DNA of 64,000 nt from Asterias amurensis (GCF_032118995.1 NC_092650.1:2294001-2358000), one strand, 5' to 3'; shown: positions 43,050-55,281, counted from the stretch's first letter. Notes: generated by a model from the letters alone, not told the origin. Numbers and translations: made by a program.

Positions 43050-43285
43050 CTACCCCTTTTGTGACGTCAATCGAGGCAGACTTTGCCTGCAATGCGTATA
43101 GTAAACACACGTGCAAAGTACATGTACGTCCAAGTCATGAGTTGGTACATTTCAAAAAGTGTTTTTTTTTTTTTTTGAAACGTACAAACTCACGACTTGG
43201 TCCGTACATGTACTTTGCAATTGTGTTTACTCTACGCATTACAGGCAAAGTCTGCCTCGATTGACGTCACGAACAGCGCCCTCTC
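43050..43285. repeat. Long palindrome with poly-T loop
   Basis: Two arms of about 100 bp around a T16 tract near 43164. The left arm has GTGACGTCAATCGAGGCAGA, TACATGTACG and CAAGTCATGAGTTGGTAC. The right arm has the complements ending TCTGCCTCGATTGACGTCAC. Arms are about 90% paired. Each carries a TGACGTCA CRE-like octamer. No other copy is in the window. Confidence 0.9.
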
Positions 43286-43559
43286 GGGTCGGGGTCTACT
43301 CTTAAATTTGTAAATAACATAAGAACTGATTTTTTAAAACCTTAGTTAACTGTTTATTCCAGTCCACTCATCAAAACACATATTAGTGACAAAAGCTTTA
43401 TTTTGAAAAAATACCACTTCCAGGTGACTTTAAACCATTTCAACTGTGTTGCAAGTTTCACATCAACATGTAATATGATAGTCTTGTTCATTCATAATTA
43501 CCACCAAATTATAATACAACTGCTTTTATTAGTTATCACAAAAGCCTGTGAAGCCTAGT

Positions 43560-44028
43560 GAAGTTTGGAATCATAGATCCATTGGTTTATGGCTACTTAT
43601 TCCTTTTTTTAGTCCATTGCTGAGTGAAGAAGTTTGGGACCATAGATCCATTGGTTGTGTGCTACCTATTCCTTATTCAGTCTGTCACTCATTGAAAAAG
43701 TTTGGAACCAACTAGATCCATTGGTTCTTGGTTACTTATTCCTTATTCAGTCCATTGCTCATTGAAAAAGTTTAAAACCATAATTAGCTAGATCCATTTG
43801 TTACTTATTCCTTATTCAGTCCCTTATTCAACGAAGAAGTTTGGAACCATACTAACTAGATCCATGGTTTCTTGGTTGCTCATGCCTTATTTAGTCGGTT
43901 ATTCACTAAAAAAGTTTAAAAAACCAAAAATGAATTCATTGGTTACTTATTCCTTATTCAGTCCATTACTAGCTGAAGAAGTTTGGAACCATATTAACTA
44001 GATCCATAGGTTCTTGGTTGCTCGTATC
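43560..44028. repeat. Roughly 70-bp minisatellite overlapping the ZNF236 stop codon
   Basis: Seven imperfect units of about 66-75 bp (plus strand: GAAGAAGTTTGGAACCATA, TAGATCCATTGGTTCTTGGT, TACTTATTCCTTATTCAGTC). The unit nearest the gene contains the last codons and TAG of ZNF236 (43969-43971). The other six lie in its 3' flank. Confidence 0.9.
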
Positions 44029-47000
44029 TCCCGATGAAACATTCCCTATGACTTCTGTCATCTCAGATGGATCTTCAAGTACAGTATCCTGAGCGCTGGC
44101 GTTGTGAGTGCGGATCATGTGTACTCGTAAATTACCTGAAACAAGAACATCAGAAACAATGTGTTATAAAAAACAAGAAAGATAGTGCGTCCTTTCTGAT
44201 CTGGTGAAGATTTGTGTTTAAAATAGTATTTGCATTTGCTCATGCCAAATGCATACTATTTTTAACACATTAATCCTCAAACAAGACCAGCTCATTGCAA
44301 GTGCTATGAGGATATGTGAGGTGGACATGGCTTAGGGTAGCCCTACACAGAACTCTTCCTCTGTGATGTACACCAAACAGAAAAAAAGGAGAAAGGACGT
44401 CAGGGCTAGGCTTTGTGTTTCTGATCAGCAGAGTGTGGGTTCGAATCCCCCAGGCGTGACACCTGTGTCCTTAAGCAAGACACTTAAACATTGCTTCGTC
44501 CTTCGGATTGGACCTCAAGCCGCTGGTCCCATGTGCTGTGTATCGCATGCGAAAGAACCCAGTGCACTTATCAAAACCTGGGTTTGCCTCAGTGTTCCTG
44601 GCTGTGGCTGCTGTATGCCCCGTAGCACCTTGTAAACCCTTATAAGGTGCTAACTTATTGGGTTTTAGAATTCATCACTTCAATAACTTATCTTTCTATA
44701 TAAATGTATATATACTAAGCGCCTTGAGTACCTTGTTGGTTGATACGTGCGCTATTTATTATATTCTTCCTCTTTTGTGTACGCAGAAAAGAAAAAATTA
44801 AAGAGAAAGGCTGCCAGGGCTAGGCTTAGAGTAGCATTGAGAGATTGTACGTACCTTTCTGTGTGAATGCCATATTACAGAATGGACAATGATGTGGTTT
44901 CTCTCCAGTGTGTCTCATCATGTGCATCTGCAGACTGTTCTTCTGATTGAAACCTTTGCCACATTGAGGACATTGGAATGGTCTCTCGCCTACATCAAAA
45001 CAAAAATTCATTAGATTACTCTCGTTTTAAATTCTTAATCTGTTTTACAGGCCTCGAAACAGCCAACGGCACCCACAGCATTCTTAATCCGTTTTACATG
45101 CCATGCCTCGAAATAGCCAACGGCGCCCACAGCAATTGCCGTGGTGCCCTGTGATTTTGCTGATGTCCTGTGCAAGGTTCCAATACAAATTTAGGATTTC
45201 CTCATTGAAGTGTCCCTTACCAGAGGGAAAAATGCTGTGCCCCTTCAAGAACGAAATTATTCAAGGCCTGGTTTCAATCTTTTTGTTTGTTACTAATTGG
45301 GCCTTTCCTTAGAGACACTGGACACTATTGGTATTTGTCAAAGACCAGTCTTCTCGTTTGGTGTATATCGACCGCTCAATTATTGGTCGTCGAAGTTGCA
45401 AGATAACTATGAAAGAAAAAAACACCCTTGTCACACAAAGTTGTGTGCTTTCAGATGCTTGATTTTGAGACCTCAAAATCTAATTCTGAGGTCTCAAAAT
45501 CAAATTCGTGGAAAATTATTTCTTTCTCAAAAACTACATCACTTCAGAGGGAGCCGTTTCTCACAAAGTTGTATACTATCAACCTCTCCCCATTACTCGT
45601 TACCAAGAAAGGTCTTACCAATAGTGTCCACTGCCTTTAAATTTTATTTTACTTTGGAATTATATGGATGATGCAAGACAAAGTAGAAAGATTTGTATGG
45701 AGTACACGGGGGCTGACCTACATGTACACATGTACAAAGTTTCCCATCGACTTTAAGATCTTTCAATGGAATTGCCCTTTCAACATGTCCAAAGATGAAG
45801 ATCTTTCATTCAATGGAAGTGCCCTTAGCAAAATGAAAATGGCCTTGCCCTTTCAACATGTTCAAAGATGAAATTCCAGGCCCGACATCATGATGATATT
45901 GAATGTACTTTATTATAATCTGATATGTCCTTCTAAGGTGCTACATAAATGGGTCTCAGAACTCACCACAGCAATCTTTCTGAAAGTTTGTATAATATAC
46001 TCAGCGCCTTGAGTACCTTGTTTGGTAGATGCGTGCTCTATATATAAGACTTTGATATTATTATTATTAATTACCTGTGTGTATTCTAACATGCCGATCC
46101 AGCTGACTCTGTTTATTGAATGCCTTCCCACATGTGTCGCATTTGAGAGCGTGAACCCGAGACCCTCTTTGTGCTGAAGCTTTAGGCAGGTGGGTTGCTT
46201 CATGTTCCTTAAGGTGGCTCTGGCGTTTGAAGGCCTTGTTGCAGATGGAGCAGACAAAGGGTCGAAGGTCACCATGGGCATCACTCTGATGTGTGCGGAG
46301 ATGGTTCATGGAGGTGAACACCTGAACAAAGAAACAGTTTAGAAGTAAAATTTAATTTTCTAAAAAATATTTATTTTTTAAATGTAATGTGAATCCTTGG
46401 GATGGGAGAGGTGCTATATAAATGTTGATCAACAATAATAATCATAAGAAGAATTTGGTTGTTTAGCGTTCGAGAAAGACTCTGCTAGGGTTATAACTGT
46501 CAGCCTATCAATTTTTTTTCGAAACGAAAAGATTACTGCAAAAACCAAAAAAGTTACTCTCCTCTTAGTTAATATGAAACCAAAAGTGTCTGAAAAAAAA
46601 AAACAATCGGGATTTAACTCAGTCAATTTTCACGCTTTTCTTACGCCAGTGTTTAAGTCTGTTTATCTGTGCTCAACACCTTTTCCAAAACAAACCCCCA
46701 AAATTATACACCTAAAAAAAAACCAAGAAATCACAGGAATAGACCTCTTGCAAAAAGGGACCCGAGGTCACTCACGCGCACATTTGTATTTACAAAGAAC
46801 ATCTATCGACCAAAGATTTGTCTCCTTTGGCCTCAGTGAGGGCACTTTTTGAGAGTGTGACCAGGGGTGGATTTCACAAAGGTAGTCCTAACTTGGGACT
46901 AGTCCTAGGCAATGCAAAGAGATAGGACCAGTCCTAAGTTAGGATGAGTTACTGGTCCTAACTTAGAACCAGTCCTATCTCTTAGCATTGCCTAGGACTA

Positions 47001-50000
47001 GTCCTAAGTTAGGACTACCTTTGTGAAATCCACTCCAGGGCTGATACTTCACGGAGGCAACGGAGGCAATTGCCTCCATGCCTCTTGTCAAATACCTTGG
47101 TGCCCTTGCCCTTTCAAAAACGAAGCATACAGGCCTGTGGGACATCATATGCAAGGGGTCTATGCAAAATGTTTAAAACTTGCAAAAGTGATCAATTCCA
47201 AAGACTGTTTCTCACCTGTGTGCAATTTTCAGCTGAGCATGTGTAGAGGGAACCAATAGATGCAGCTGCCTCGGCAACGGATAGAGTAGCTTGTTTGGAC
47301 TGGGCAGAAAGTCCTACACCACCGTCCGATGTCATCGCTTTACCGGCTGCATCCTGATCCGGCTCTTGATAAATGTTGACTTTTAAGACATCGACAGTAT
47401 TTGGGTTTGAGGTTGCCGTTACTCCTAATGCTTGATTCAGAGCTGTTGCCGTTGCCTCTAAAGCTTGGTTCAACGTTTGATTGGACGCACCTGTCATGCC
47501 TCCCATTCCGGACTGTAACACTAGGTTCTGTGAGAGATTCAGCGTCTCCCCGCCGAGGGTTAGTTGAAATGTTTGTTGATCCACAGCTGGGTTATTGGCG
47601 AGAGTTGAATCGCCGAGGTTGATCGTTCTCTTGTCCTGTACACTCTGCAACATCTCATTAATAATCGGATCGGTCTGAGAGTTGATGACCGAGGGTTGTT
47701 GAGTAGTTACCATTGAGGTGATCGGGGCTGACGTGTGATCCAATGTCGCTAGACTAGTCTGAGGTTGCTTCTGAGTTGTCATCTGTTGGACAGGTTGCGA
47801 CAGGTCTTCAGGTAAAGCTCCCGCTACGCTGGTCACAGTGCTGAGATTTAGAGCTTGAGGTATCGATACACTTGACATAGTTGGGGTCATCAGGATACTG
47901 GACGTTGAAGGTTGCATTGAGTTTGAACTGAGAGCCGTGGTTAGGATGGGCAGATCCTGTGGTTGGGTAGGAGTAATCAATGCAGGGTCCAGGGTTACTG
48001 ATGTAGCTTCATTTGTATCACTCACTATGGGTGGGTTATCAACCTGCTGTAGGAGATTAGAGTCTATACGCACGAGAAGGTTAGACTGCTGTGGATCAGT
48101 TCCTTGTGAGAAGACGGACTGAGGGAGAGTTTGTTCAGGGGCAGCTGTTCCCATTACCTGATCGCCCTGGGGCAACTGCAATCCTATCTGCCCCAGATTC
48201 AAGTCTCCGGTCTGTAGCATGATGGGGTTCAAGCTTCCGTGTTGGAGTTGTTGGAGTAGACTCGGATCGATCTGAACAGTGATGCTCTGATCGATTCCAT
48301 GAAGTTGTAGACTCTGACCGAGATTCGTGGCGGTGAGCTGCAGTTGCAGACCTTCTAACCCCTGTAGGACCGTAGCTCCGATTGCGTTATCTCCAAATGA
48401 CAGAGCTTCATTGCCGGCTACTGTTATTGGCAGCACTTGAGGCTGGCTCACAAACGCCTGTTGCTGCTGTTGTATCATTGGTTCAGTCTCTTCTATACCG
48501 GTATTAACGACTGCGTTACTGCTGTCGGCTATATTGTATTGCTGAATGGCGTTCGTTGTTGCAGATCTTTGAACAGTCTTGCTTACTCTCTTGGTCTGGA
48601 TAGGTTTGAAGTGGGCCATAATATGCATCTTCCTCGATCCCGATGTCCTGAAACGTTCGTCACAGTGTGGGCACTTGAACGGTCTTGAGCCTGTATGAAG
48701 ACGCATGTGGACTTTAAGACTCCCCTTTGTAGCGAAGACGGTGTTACAGATATGACACGTTACACTCTTTCCTCCCCGATGCGTTCGCATGTGGCAATCA
48801 AGGGTCGATTTGACAGTGAAGGTTTTGCAGCATTCGTCGCATTTGAAAGGTCTCTCGCCAGTGTGAGTACGAATGTGTCTCACCAGATCACTGGGCTTCT
48901 TGAAACTCTTAGGACAATGCTCACATTTATGCGCAAACTTCGGTCCCTTCTCCAAGAGCTCGTTCTTGTCCTGAATCTCACTGATGCGATCTTTCTCCAA
49001 GACTTCTTGAATGAGGACCTTCTCAGAAACACTGGCGTTACGAGGAGGTAAACTCTTGCTCAGTTCCTTGGTCTGTTCCTCAGTGAAGACCACCACATTC
49101 CTCGGTCGGCGCCCGTCGACACCCTGCCCGCGCTCAGCTTCCTCATGGACAGACCTGACATGGCGTTTCAGGTGAATAGCTGTTCGGAAGGATTCCCCGC
49201 AGTTTGAGCAGTCGTACGGACGGACATCACTGTGGATGGTCATATGTCTGGTGAGAGATCCATTCGTTGTGAAAGTCGTGTTACAAACGTCACAGTTGTA
49301 GGCTTTGATTCCAGTGTGTGTCCTCTGATGAGACTTCAGCACCCCAGATGATACAAACGACCGCCCGCACTGAATACAGGCGTAAGGTTTCTCACCCGTG
49401 TGGGATCGTATATGCTGCTTCAAATGGCTAGATTTCTTGAATGCTTTATTACAATAACCACATCTGTATGTCCGCTTCACATCCTCCATTCCTGCACGCA
49501 GCATTCGCATCCGTTGGTTCACCGTCTGTGGAGGCGGTTGTTCCGGTTGACTTACATTTATAACAGTCGGCTGGAATATTCCTGATTGGCCAGTAATGGC
49601 CTCCAACTGCTGCTGAATCTGCTGAGTCTGTAGACTTATCTGTTGTTCTTGGGTCAATCCTGAGTGGTGACTATTGGCCAAGGTGGCCAGTTGTTGTGTA
49701 AGCATGAACGTCTGACCATTAATCGTTGCATGAGTGAGAGTATCATGCGCTGCTAGGGCATCCAGATTGGACTGGGTGAGTGTATTCTGTGCAAGGGCTT
49801 GCGAGGCTAGGTTAGCCTCTCCGGATTCCAGATTAGCTTGTCTCAGAACCTCGTGAGTCTGGTTGTTCAGCTGGCCCAGTAATGATGCTTGGTTCTGGGC
49901 GGCGCTAACAGCAGCCAGTTGGTCTACAATACTCTGCTGAGACGTAGGTTGAGGTTGTATCTGTGCCTGTTGATTATCCCCACTCTGTCCCGAACCTTCA

Positions 50001-53000
50001 GCTGACGACACCTGCTCAAGAGCTTGCAGACCTAACTCACGTCGATGTGTCTTCATGTGCTTCTTACAATTAACAGACGTCTTGAATGTCTTCTGACAAT
50101 AAGGACACATAAATGGCCGGACCTCGCTGTGAGTAGACATATGACGCTTCAGGCTGCCGTTGGTCGTGAAGGTAGTGGTACAAATCAAACACTTGTATGA
50201 TTTAATCCCAGAATGGGTGCGACTGTGTGACTTCAAGACGCCAGTTGACACAAACGACTTGCCGCATTGAAGACATCTAAATGGTTTCTCTCCGGTGTGC
50301 GAGCGGACATGCTGTTTTAAATGACTAGACTTCTTGAAGCTCTTAGCGCAGTAGCCGCATTTGTATGGTCGATCAATACTACTGACTCCATGGTGGATAG
50401 TATTACCAATGTATTCGTTGTTATACATTGCACTGTTTCTTGGGAGCTGTTGAATAAGACCAGTGTCTGTAATCAGTATGGGTTCCTGAAGCTGAACATC
50501 GGGCAGCTCTATCTCTGGTCTGGGAGGTTTAGTAGGTCGCTGTCGGTTTGGTTTTAATCTCCGAAGAGAATTCTCTTTGAAATGGGAGGATATGTGCGTC
50601 TTGCGATGTCCGGTCGTACGGAACTTCTTATCGCAGTGAGGGCATTCAAACGGTTTGGCTCCGGTATGCAAACGAAGATGAACTTTTAAACTTCCGTGCG
50701 TGGAGAACAATTTGTTGCAGACGTGGCATTTGTACTCTTTCACGCCTGTGTGTGTTTTTAGATGCGCCGTCATTGTGCTCTTGACTGTGAAACTACGGAA
50801 ACACTGAGTACACTTGAAAGGTCTCTCTCTTGTATGGATCCTTATATGCCTCGCAAGATCGCTGGGTTTCTTAAAGGTCTTACTACAATATTTACACGAA
50901 TGGAGCCTCCCACATCTTAAGCGCAGACTCTTCTGCTTTTGAAGTAGTTCCGCTACTGCTGCACGGTTGGCTATCGCGGGTGAATCCGTCGTTCCCTCCT
51001 GACCGGGCTGTTTATCGTTTGAAAGTCCAGAATTCTCAAGAGCTTGCTGTAAGATATCAGAATTGATGTTACAAGTTGCTCCCATAGCCAGCTGTTGGAT
51101 CTGTTGATGGGCGTAGGAGTGCTCCTCCGAATGCTCAGAGATTTCAAGCAGCTGCTGGATGACGTCACTGACCATACTCGATGACAACATAGTGCCGTCA
51201 AGCTGTAGAGTTGCTGTTCCCGTCCCCAAGGTTGTCGTAGGTGCCTCTTCTTCTTTATCCTCACTGCTAACTAATCCTCCATGTACGCGAGTTATATGAG
51301 CGTTGAGACTTCCGAGTTTACGATACGAACAGGTGCATGACTCACAGGGATACATAGCAACCTCCTTATTGACTTCGTGGACGCGAGCTATATGCGCACG
51401 TAGATTGCCCTTTTGAGAGAAAACAGACGGACAGAAGTCGCATTTATGCGGTTTATCGCCGGTGTGTTTCGTCATGTGGATTTGCAAGGAGCCTTTCTGG
51501 TTGAATGCCTTATTGCAAACGTCACACTGGAAGGGCCGCTCTCCTGAAGGGGGAAAATCAAACATTCAAAAGAAAATTTCAACTCTGATTTTAACAAGAA
51601 AGACATTTAAGACTACACCTTATTTTATGAGCCTTAACACAAAATATTGACCTTGATCAGTCAATAATCTGTGAGCTTAAAGACCTTTCTCATACCACTT
51701 AAGAACCAGTAAGATCTTCATTTTTATTTAAAAATCTTTATATTTTTGTCCTACATTTTGCTTCATCACATTCATACACTATTCTTTTGTGAAGTTCAGA
51801 GGTATGGTCAACAAGAGCATGTGGCTCTCCATTTGTATGAACTTGGATCTGCCAAATGAGGAATTAATCTAATCTAACAACAATATGTAGCCATAAGTAA
51901 GGAAACCCCCTCATTTGTAGAAGTCACCTTTCACTCTTAATCTGGGTTACACTTTTTACATAGACTTTTCTTTATTCATTGTGACTCAATGACATAGTTG
52001 TAACAGACGATAGCTCTCTATAAGGACTGCATTCATCTACTTGTTTCTTATTTTGTCATTTTTACAAAACAAATGTACTATTTCCAGTATCATGCAATAC
52101 AGAATTTAACCTTTTAGATAGTAAATAAAGATCTTTTATAAAACTTTAGCAGGTATGCTTTCCTGATTAAAGAGAAAATTGTTTTAGATTTAATACCTGT
52201 ATGGATGCGCATATGACGGACTAGCTGGCTCGGTTTCTTGAACGTCTTGAAACAGAATTCACATTCTTGCCTGAACAGACTACGATCCAAACTACGTTTC
52301 ACTGGCAACTGATCACCAGTAACCTTGGTCCTGTTTAATCAACAAACAAGGAAAAGGAAAATTGTCATTGACTACCATGTCACGTGTACAATTTCCGACA
52401 GGCATCCTTCTCCTTTCTGCTTAGCAGACAGTTGCTATTAAGCAATATGTTCTGCTTAATTAAAAGCATTTCTATGAAATTGGGCCCTGGTCTTCACTGC
52501 CTGGTAAATGGCCTTGGTTTGTGGCTGGCCACTGTAGAAGACCCCCACCTTCAGCTCGGTCCATTTAAAATGGTCCTTACCATGTAGTGCAGACTACTGC
52601 GAAACGCGCGAAAACAGGATGGCTTTAAGTGTTAAAAAAAAGAGAGAAATGTAAAAAAAAAAGAAAAAAAAAAAGAGAAATCACATCCCTGTTAAATGTC
52701 AAGATTCTTTATTTCCATACCTTGTCTTCTGGTGTGTCTTCATATGTTCTTTAAGGAGGTAGCCCATGTTGAACTCCCTTGTGCATAACTTACAGGGGTA
52801 GACAGCGGATCCAGCGGCTTCTTCCCTATGCTCAGATAGATGTTTATCAAGCTGGCTCTGTCAAACCAAGTCAAAATAAAATCAAGTTAAAGAACACAAT
52901 AATCAATACAGGGTTTGCTCAAATGTTTTTATCACTGGCCAGCGGGAGTAGGTAGTTTTGTCAGTTCATTCACTAGATTGTCAGCTTTTTCACTGGTAGG

Positions 53001-55281
53001 CCTGGTTGGTAGTTTTGTCAGTTCGTTCACTAGATTGTCAGCTTTTTCACTTGTAGGCCTTGAACTTTGCTCTTAAAGGGGAAAAACAATTTTCCTCAGA
53101 GCATTTCTATGAGGAAAATGCAGGCCTGGAATTTCAAACTTAAAAGGGCAAGGCGACTTTCATTTTGCAAGAGGGCACTTCCATTGAAGACTTTAAAGTA
53201 GCCTATGGGGAAATTTGAAGGGGCAAAGAAGGCCATGGCCTCCGTGCCCAGGTCGAAATTCCAGTTGAACCTAGTTAAACTGGGTTTAACTGGAACTAGT
53301 TGAAACCAGTTGATAAACTAGTTAAACACAGTTAAAACCAGTTGGTCTAATATGGAAAATGGACAGAGACCAACTGGTTTATAATTTCAACCTAGTTGAA
53401 CACAGTTAAACCTAGTCCAAACCAGTTGGTTAATATGGAAAATGGACGAGTTTGATCACTATCCAGTTGAACAAGTTGACCCCAGTTAACTAGGTTCAAC
53501 TGGAATTTTGACCTGGGTGGCTTCAGTGTAATTTTTGGCATGAAATGTAAATTTAAGTTTGCTTTTTATAAATGCAAGCACTCTCTGATCATTAACTTTT
53601 TCTTTCAGTTTAAAGCTATAGTCTTACCTGAAGGCTAAACTCGTCCCCACACTCTGCACACATTAGATTCTCTTCTTTCTCGTGGAGCATAATATGCGCT
53701 TTAAGACTCGCTATACGCGAGAAGGTTTTATGGCAGTCGGGACACTGTGGTTTCTCTGTAGTATGCGTCGATTTATGCAACATCAAGTTATACTCCAAGT
53801 TGAACGATGCTGTGCATTTATCACAACGATGTGGTTTGTCGCTTTCATGGTTACGCTCATGTCGCTTGAGTTGATTCCATCTGTTGAATTCCTGGGAGCA
53901 AGTTGGTACCCCGCACTGGTAGGGACCAGCACTGGGACTTTTAGGTGCAATGTTCTCATCGACCTCTCCTCCTAAAATTGAAAATAAGTTTGATTTGATT
54001 ATTGGTGAAAATTAGACCACATGTATTGTTTACTTGACTGACAAAAAACATTGATTCTGATCCGAAAGTTGTTCACTTTGTCATGGTTTTTCAAAAGCCA
54101 ATTTTTAAAGACCATTTCCTTTAAACAACAGTTGCATTTTTTTTATTTTTTTATTTTATTTTTTATTATACTTTAATTTGAGTTAAAAAACTAAAATTAA
54201 AAACATGTGGTTAAAAAAAGAACATGCAAAAACAAAACATGCACTCAATCACAAACTGTGAGTTAGGAATGCAATTAAAAAACAAAATTAACAATAACAA
54301 TAAAACATACATAAAAAATGATAAACAAATACTAGGGCCTACGTACTAGTTACTATTAAAATCAGAACATTTTGCTTAACTTATTATTATATTAATTACA
54401 ATTAGTTTAGGTAGGACTTTAGCTTCTGTTTTTATATTAAAATAAAAAATTAATGACTCATCCTCATCATGAGATCACACTGTAGTGACTATTCATGTCA
54501 ACTGTTAATGTAAGGCTATGGTTTTGTTTAACATTGAACATCCACTGCATGCAGCAGTCAGATTTTTCAGACAAAAGAAAAAGTTTGAAATTTTTAATTT
54601 TAATAAACAGTACATGTCATTACCACGCACATGAGGAGATACATGGGTAATAAAACAGAGTGATTCAACGCATTTCAATGTTGCCAAACACACCGCATCA
54701 TCATCATCATACGGCGGCGGCTGCAGCAGAAAATAAAAAACTTCTTAATAAACTGCATACATACTCTATGCAAACCAGCAATAACCGCCATCTTGAACAA
54801 CGACAACTTCATTCCAAGATTTCACAAAATCTCAATTTAACAAGGTTTATTTTCGACTTGAAACCGCACAATTTATAACGAAATTGAGAAATGAAATGTC
54901 GACTGCAATCGGCGAAGCATCCAACATCAACTTTTGGACATCTCACCGTCGCAAGAATATCTCAAAAAATCGTGATTGAACGTAAAGAGTGCGTATCGTT
55001 CCGCAAAGATACTCGTCGTTTGCTGTAAATTCCGTAATGTATAATAAAAAAATTCTAATGGATGTACATGCACAATATGAAGTAGACACGCTGTACATGT
55101 TGTCCTCAAACAAAAATAAGGAACTACATCGCTGCAAGGGCCTAGATTTGTCAAAACTATCCCATTTTAAACACTCGTTTATCGCTATTTTATCCGTACT
55201 GTTTCAGCTTTGATATTTAATTGACTTACCCTCCTGCGTTTCTTGACGGACTCTAGGTTTAGGACCCCTAGGACGAGGCAT
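43969..55281 (-). CDS. ZNF236: Zinc finger protein 236, 30 C2H2 fingers, complete
   Basis: Eight coding exons: 55281-55230, 53971-53628, 52857-52721, 52330-52197, 51543-47216, 46321-46075, 44989-44855, 44135-43969. They total 5544 bases, giving 1847 residues; human ZNF236 is 1845. I count 30 C2H2 fingers: five and most of a sixth in the first exons, the bulk in the 4.3-kb central exon, and five at the C-terminus split across exon junctions. Fingers 10-13, 14-17, 18-21 and 22-25 are four related tetrads (FKKPSDL or FKKSSHL, then FTVKST or FVSTGVL, then a GSLK finger, then an FRT-type finger). Long Gln-rich linkers lie between tetrads, as in activation domains. The N-terminus [13 protein letters not shown] is basic. 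It is a nuclear DNA-binding protein, presumably a transcriptional regulator. The stop codon lies inside a roughly 70-bp tandem array. Confidence 0.96.
44395..44770 (+). mobile_element. tRNA-derived SINE
   Basis: B box GGTTCGAATCC at 44438, then the conserved body GTGTCCTTAAGCAAGACACT, TCGTCCTTCGGATTGGACCT and AAGAACCCAGTGCAC. A tail ends TATACTAAGCGCCTTGAGTA. A 3' fragment of the same family is at 45935-46062. In the last ZNF236 intron. Confidence 0.85.
45048..45272 (+). repeat. Family D repeat with a partial internal duplication
   Basis: GCCTCGAAACAGCCAACGGC and GCCTCGAAATAGCCAACGGC occur about 55 bases apart, then GCAATTGCCGTGGTGCCCTG to CCCTTCAAGAACGAA. Confidence 0.65.
45310..45640 (+). 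mobile_element. Family A MITE
   Basis: TAGAGACACTGGACACTATT to AATAGTGTCCACTGCCTTTA, with a short deletion near the right end. In a ZNF236 intron. Confidence 0.85.
45698..45885 (+). repeat. Family D2 repeat
   Basis: Repeats of TTTCAACATGT(C/T)CAAAGATG and GAAATTCCAGGCCCG. Related to 4262-4425 and 53105-53262. Confidence 0.5.
46863..47040. mobile_element. Family C palindromic element, long form
   Basis: GGGTGGATTTCACAAAGGTA and TACCTTTGTGAAATCCACTC ends. The interior TCCTAACTTGGGACTAGTCC and inner AGGCAATGCAAAGAGATAGG pair across the centre. Near-perfect hairpin, immediately followed by a family D variant. Confidence 0.9.
47041..47142 (+). repeat. Family D variant
   Basis: GGAGGCAACGGAGGCAATTG, CCTTGGTGCCCTTGCCC and CATACAGGCCTGT match 10490-10650 and 11350-11500. 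Confidence 0.6.
53105..53262 (-). repeat. Family D2 repeat, inverted
   Basis: GCAGGCCTGGAATTTCAAAC, GGGCAAGGCGACTTTCATTTT and GAGGGCACTTCCATTGAAG are the reverse of the 45698-45885 blocks. Confidence 0.5.
53235..53520. mobile_element. Family K foldback built from CCAGTTGAAC motifs
   Basis: CCAGGTCGAAATTCCAGTTG at the left and CAACTGGAATTTTGACCTGG at the right are inverted ends. The interior alternates CCAGTTG(A)A and TTAAAC(T/C)(G/A)GTT motifs. ATATGGAAAATGGAC is duplicated inside. In a ZNF236 intron. Confidence 0.85.
54785..54794 (-). promoter_or_regulatory. YY1-type motif AAGATGGCGG
   Basis: Exact AAGATGGCGG on the minus strand, about 490 bases downstream of the ZNF236 start codon in intron 1. 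YY1 sites of this form often sit just downstream of start sites of housekeeping genes. A weaker ATGGCGG on the plus strand lies at 55322, about 40 bases upstream of the ATG. Function is inferred from the motif only. Confidence 0.3.

Larger units (their letters stand above)
36737..43968. other. Convergent intergenic region AMFR / ZNF236
   Basis: 7.2 kb between two stop codons facing each other. An AATAAA at 36746, only 9 bases after the AMFR stop, is probably too close to be the main signal. The rest is five family A MITEs, a SINE, a family F foldback, a long palindrome and AT-rich DNA. No protein gene is recognised; long 3'UTRs may cover part of it. Confidence 0.6.

Noticed and set aside
48695-49051. 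Antisense frame of 118 codons within ZNF236
   Set aside because: Shadow of the zinc-finger coding exon on the opposite strand.
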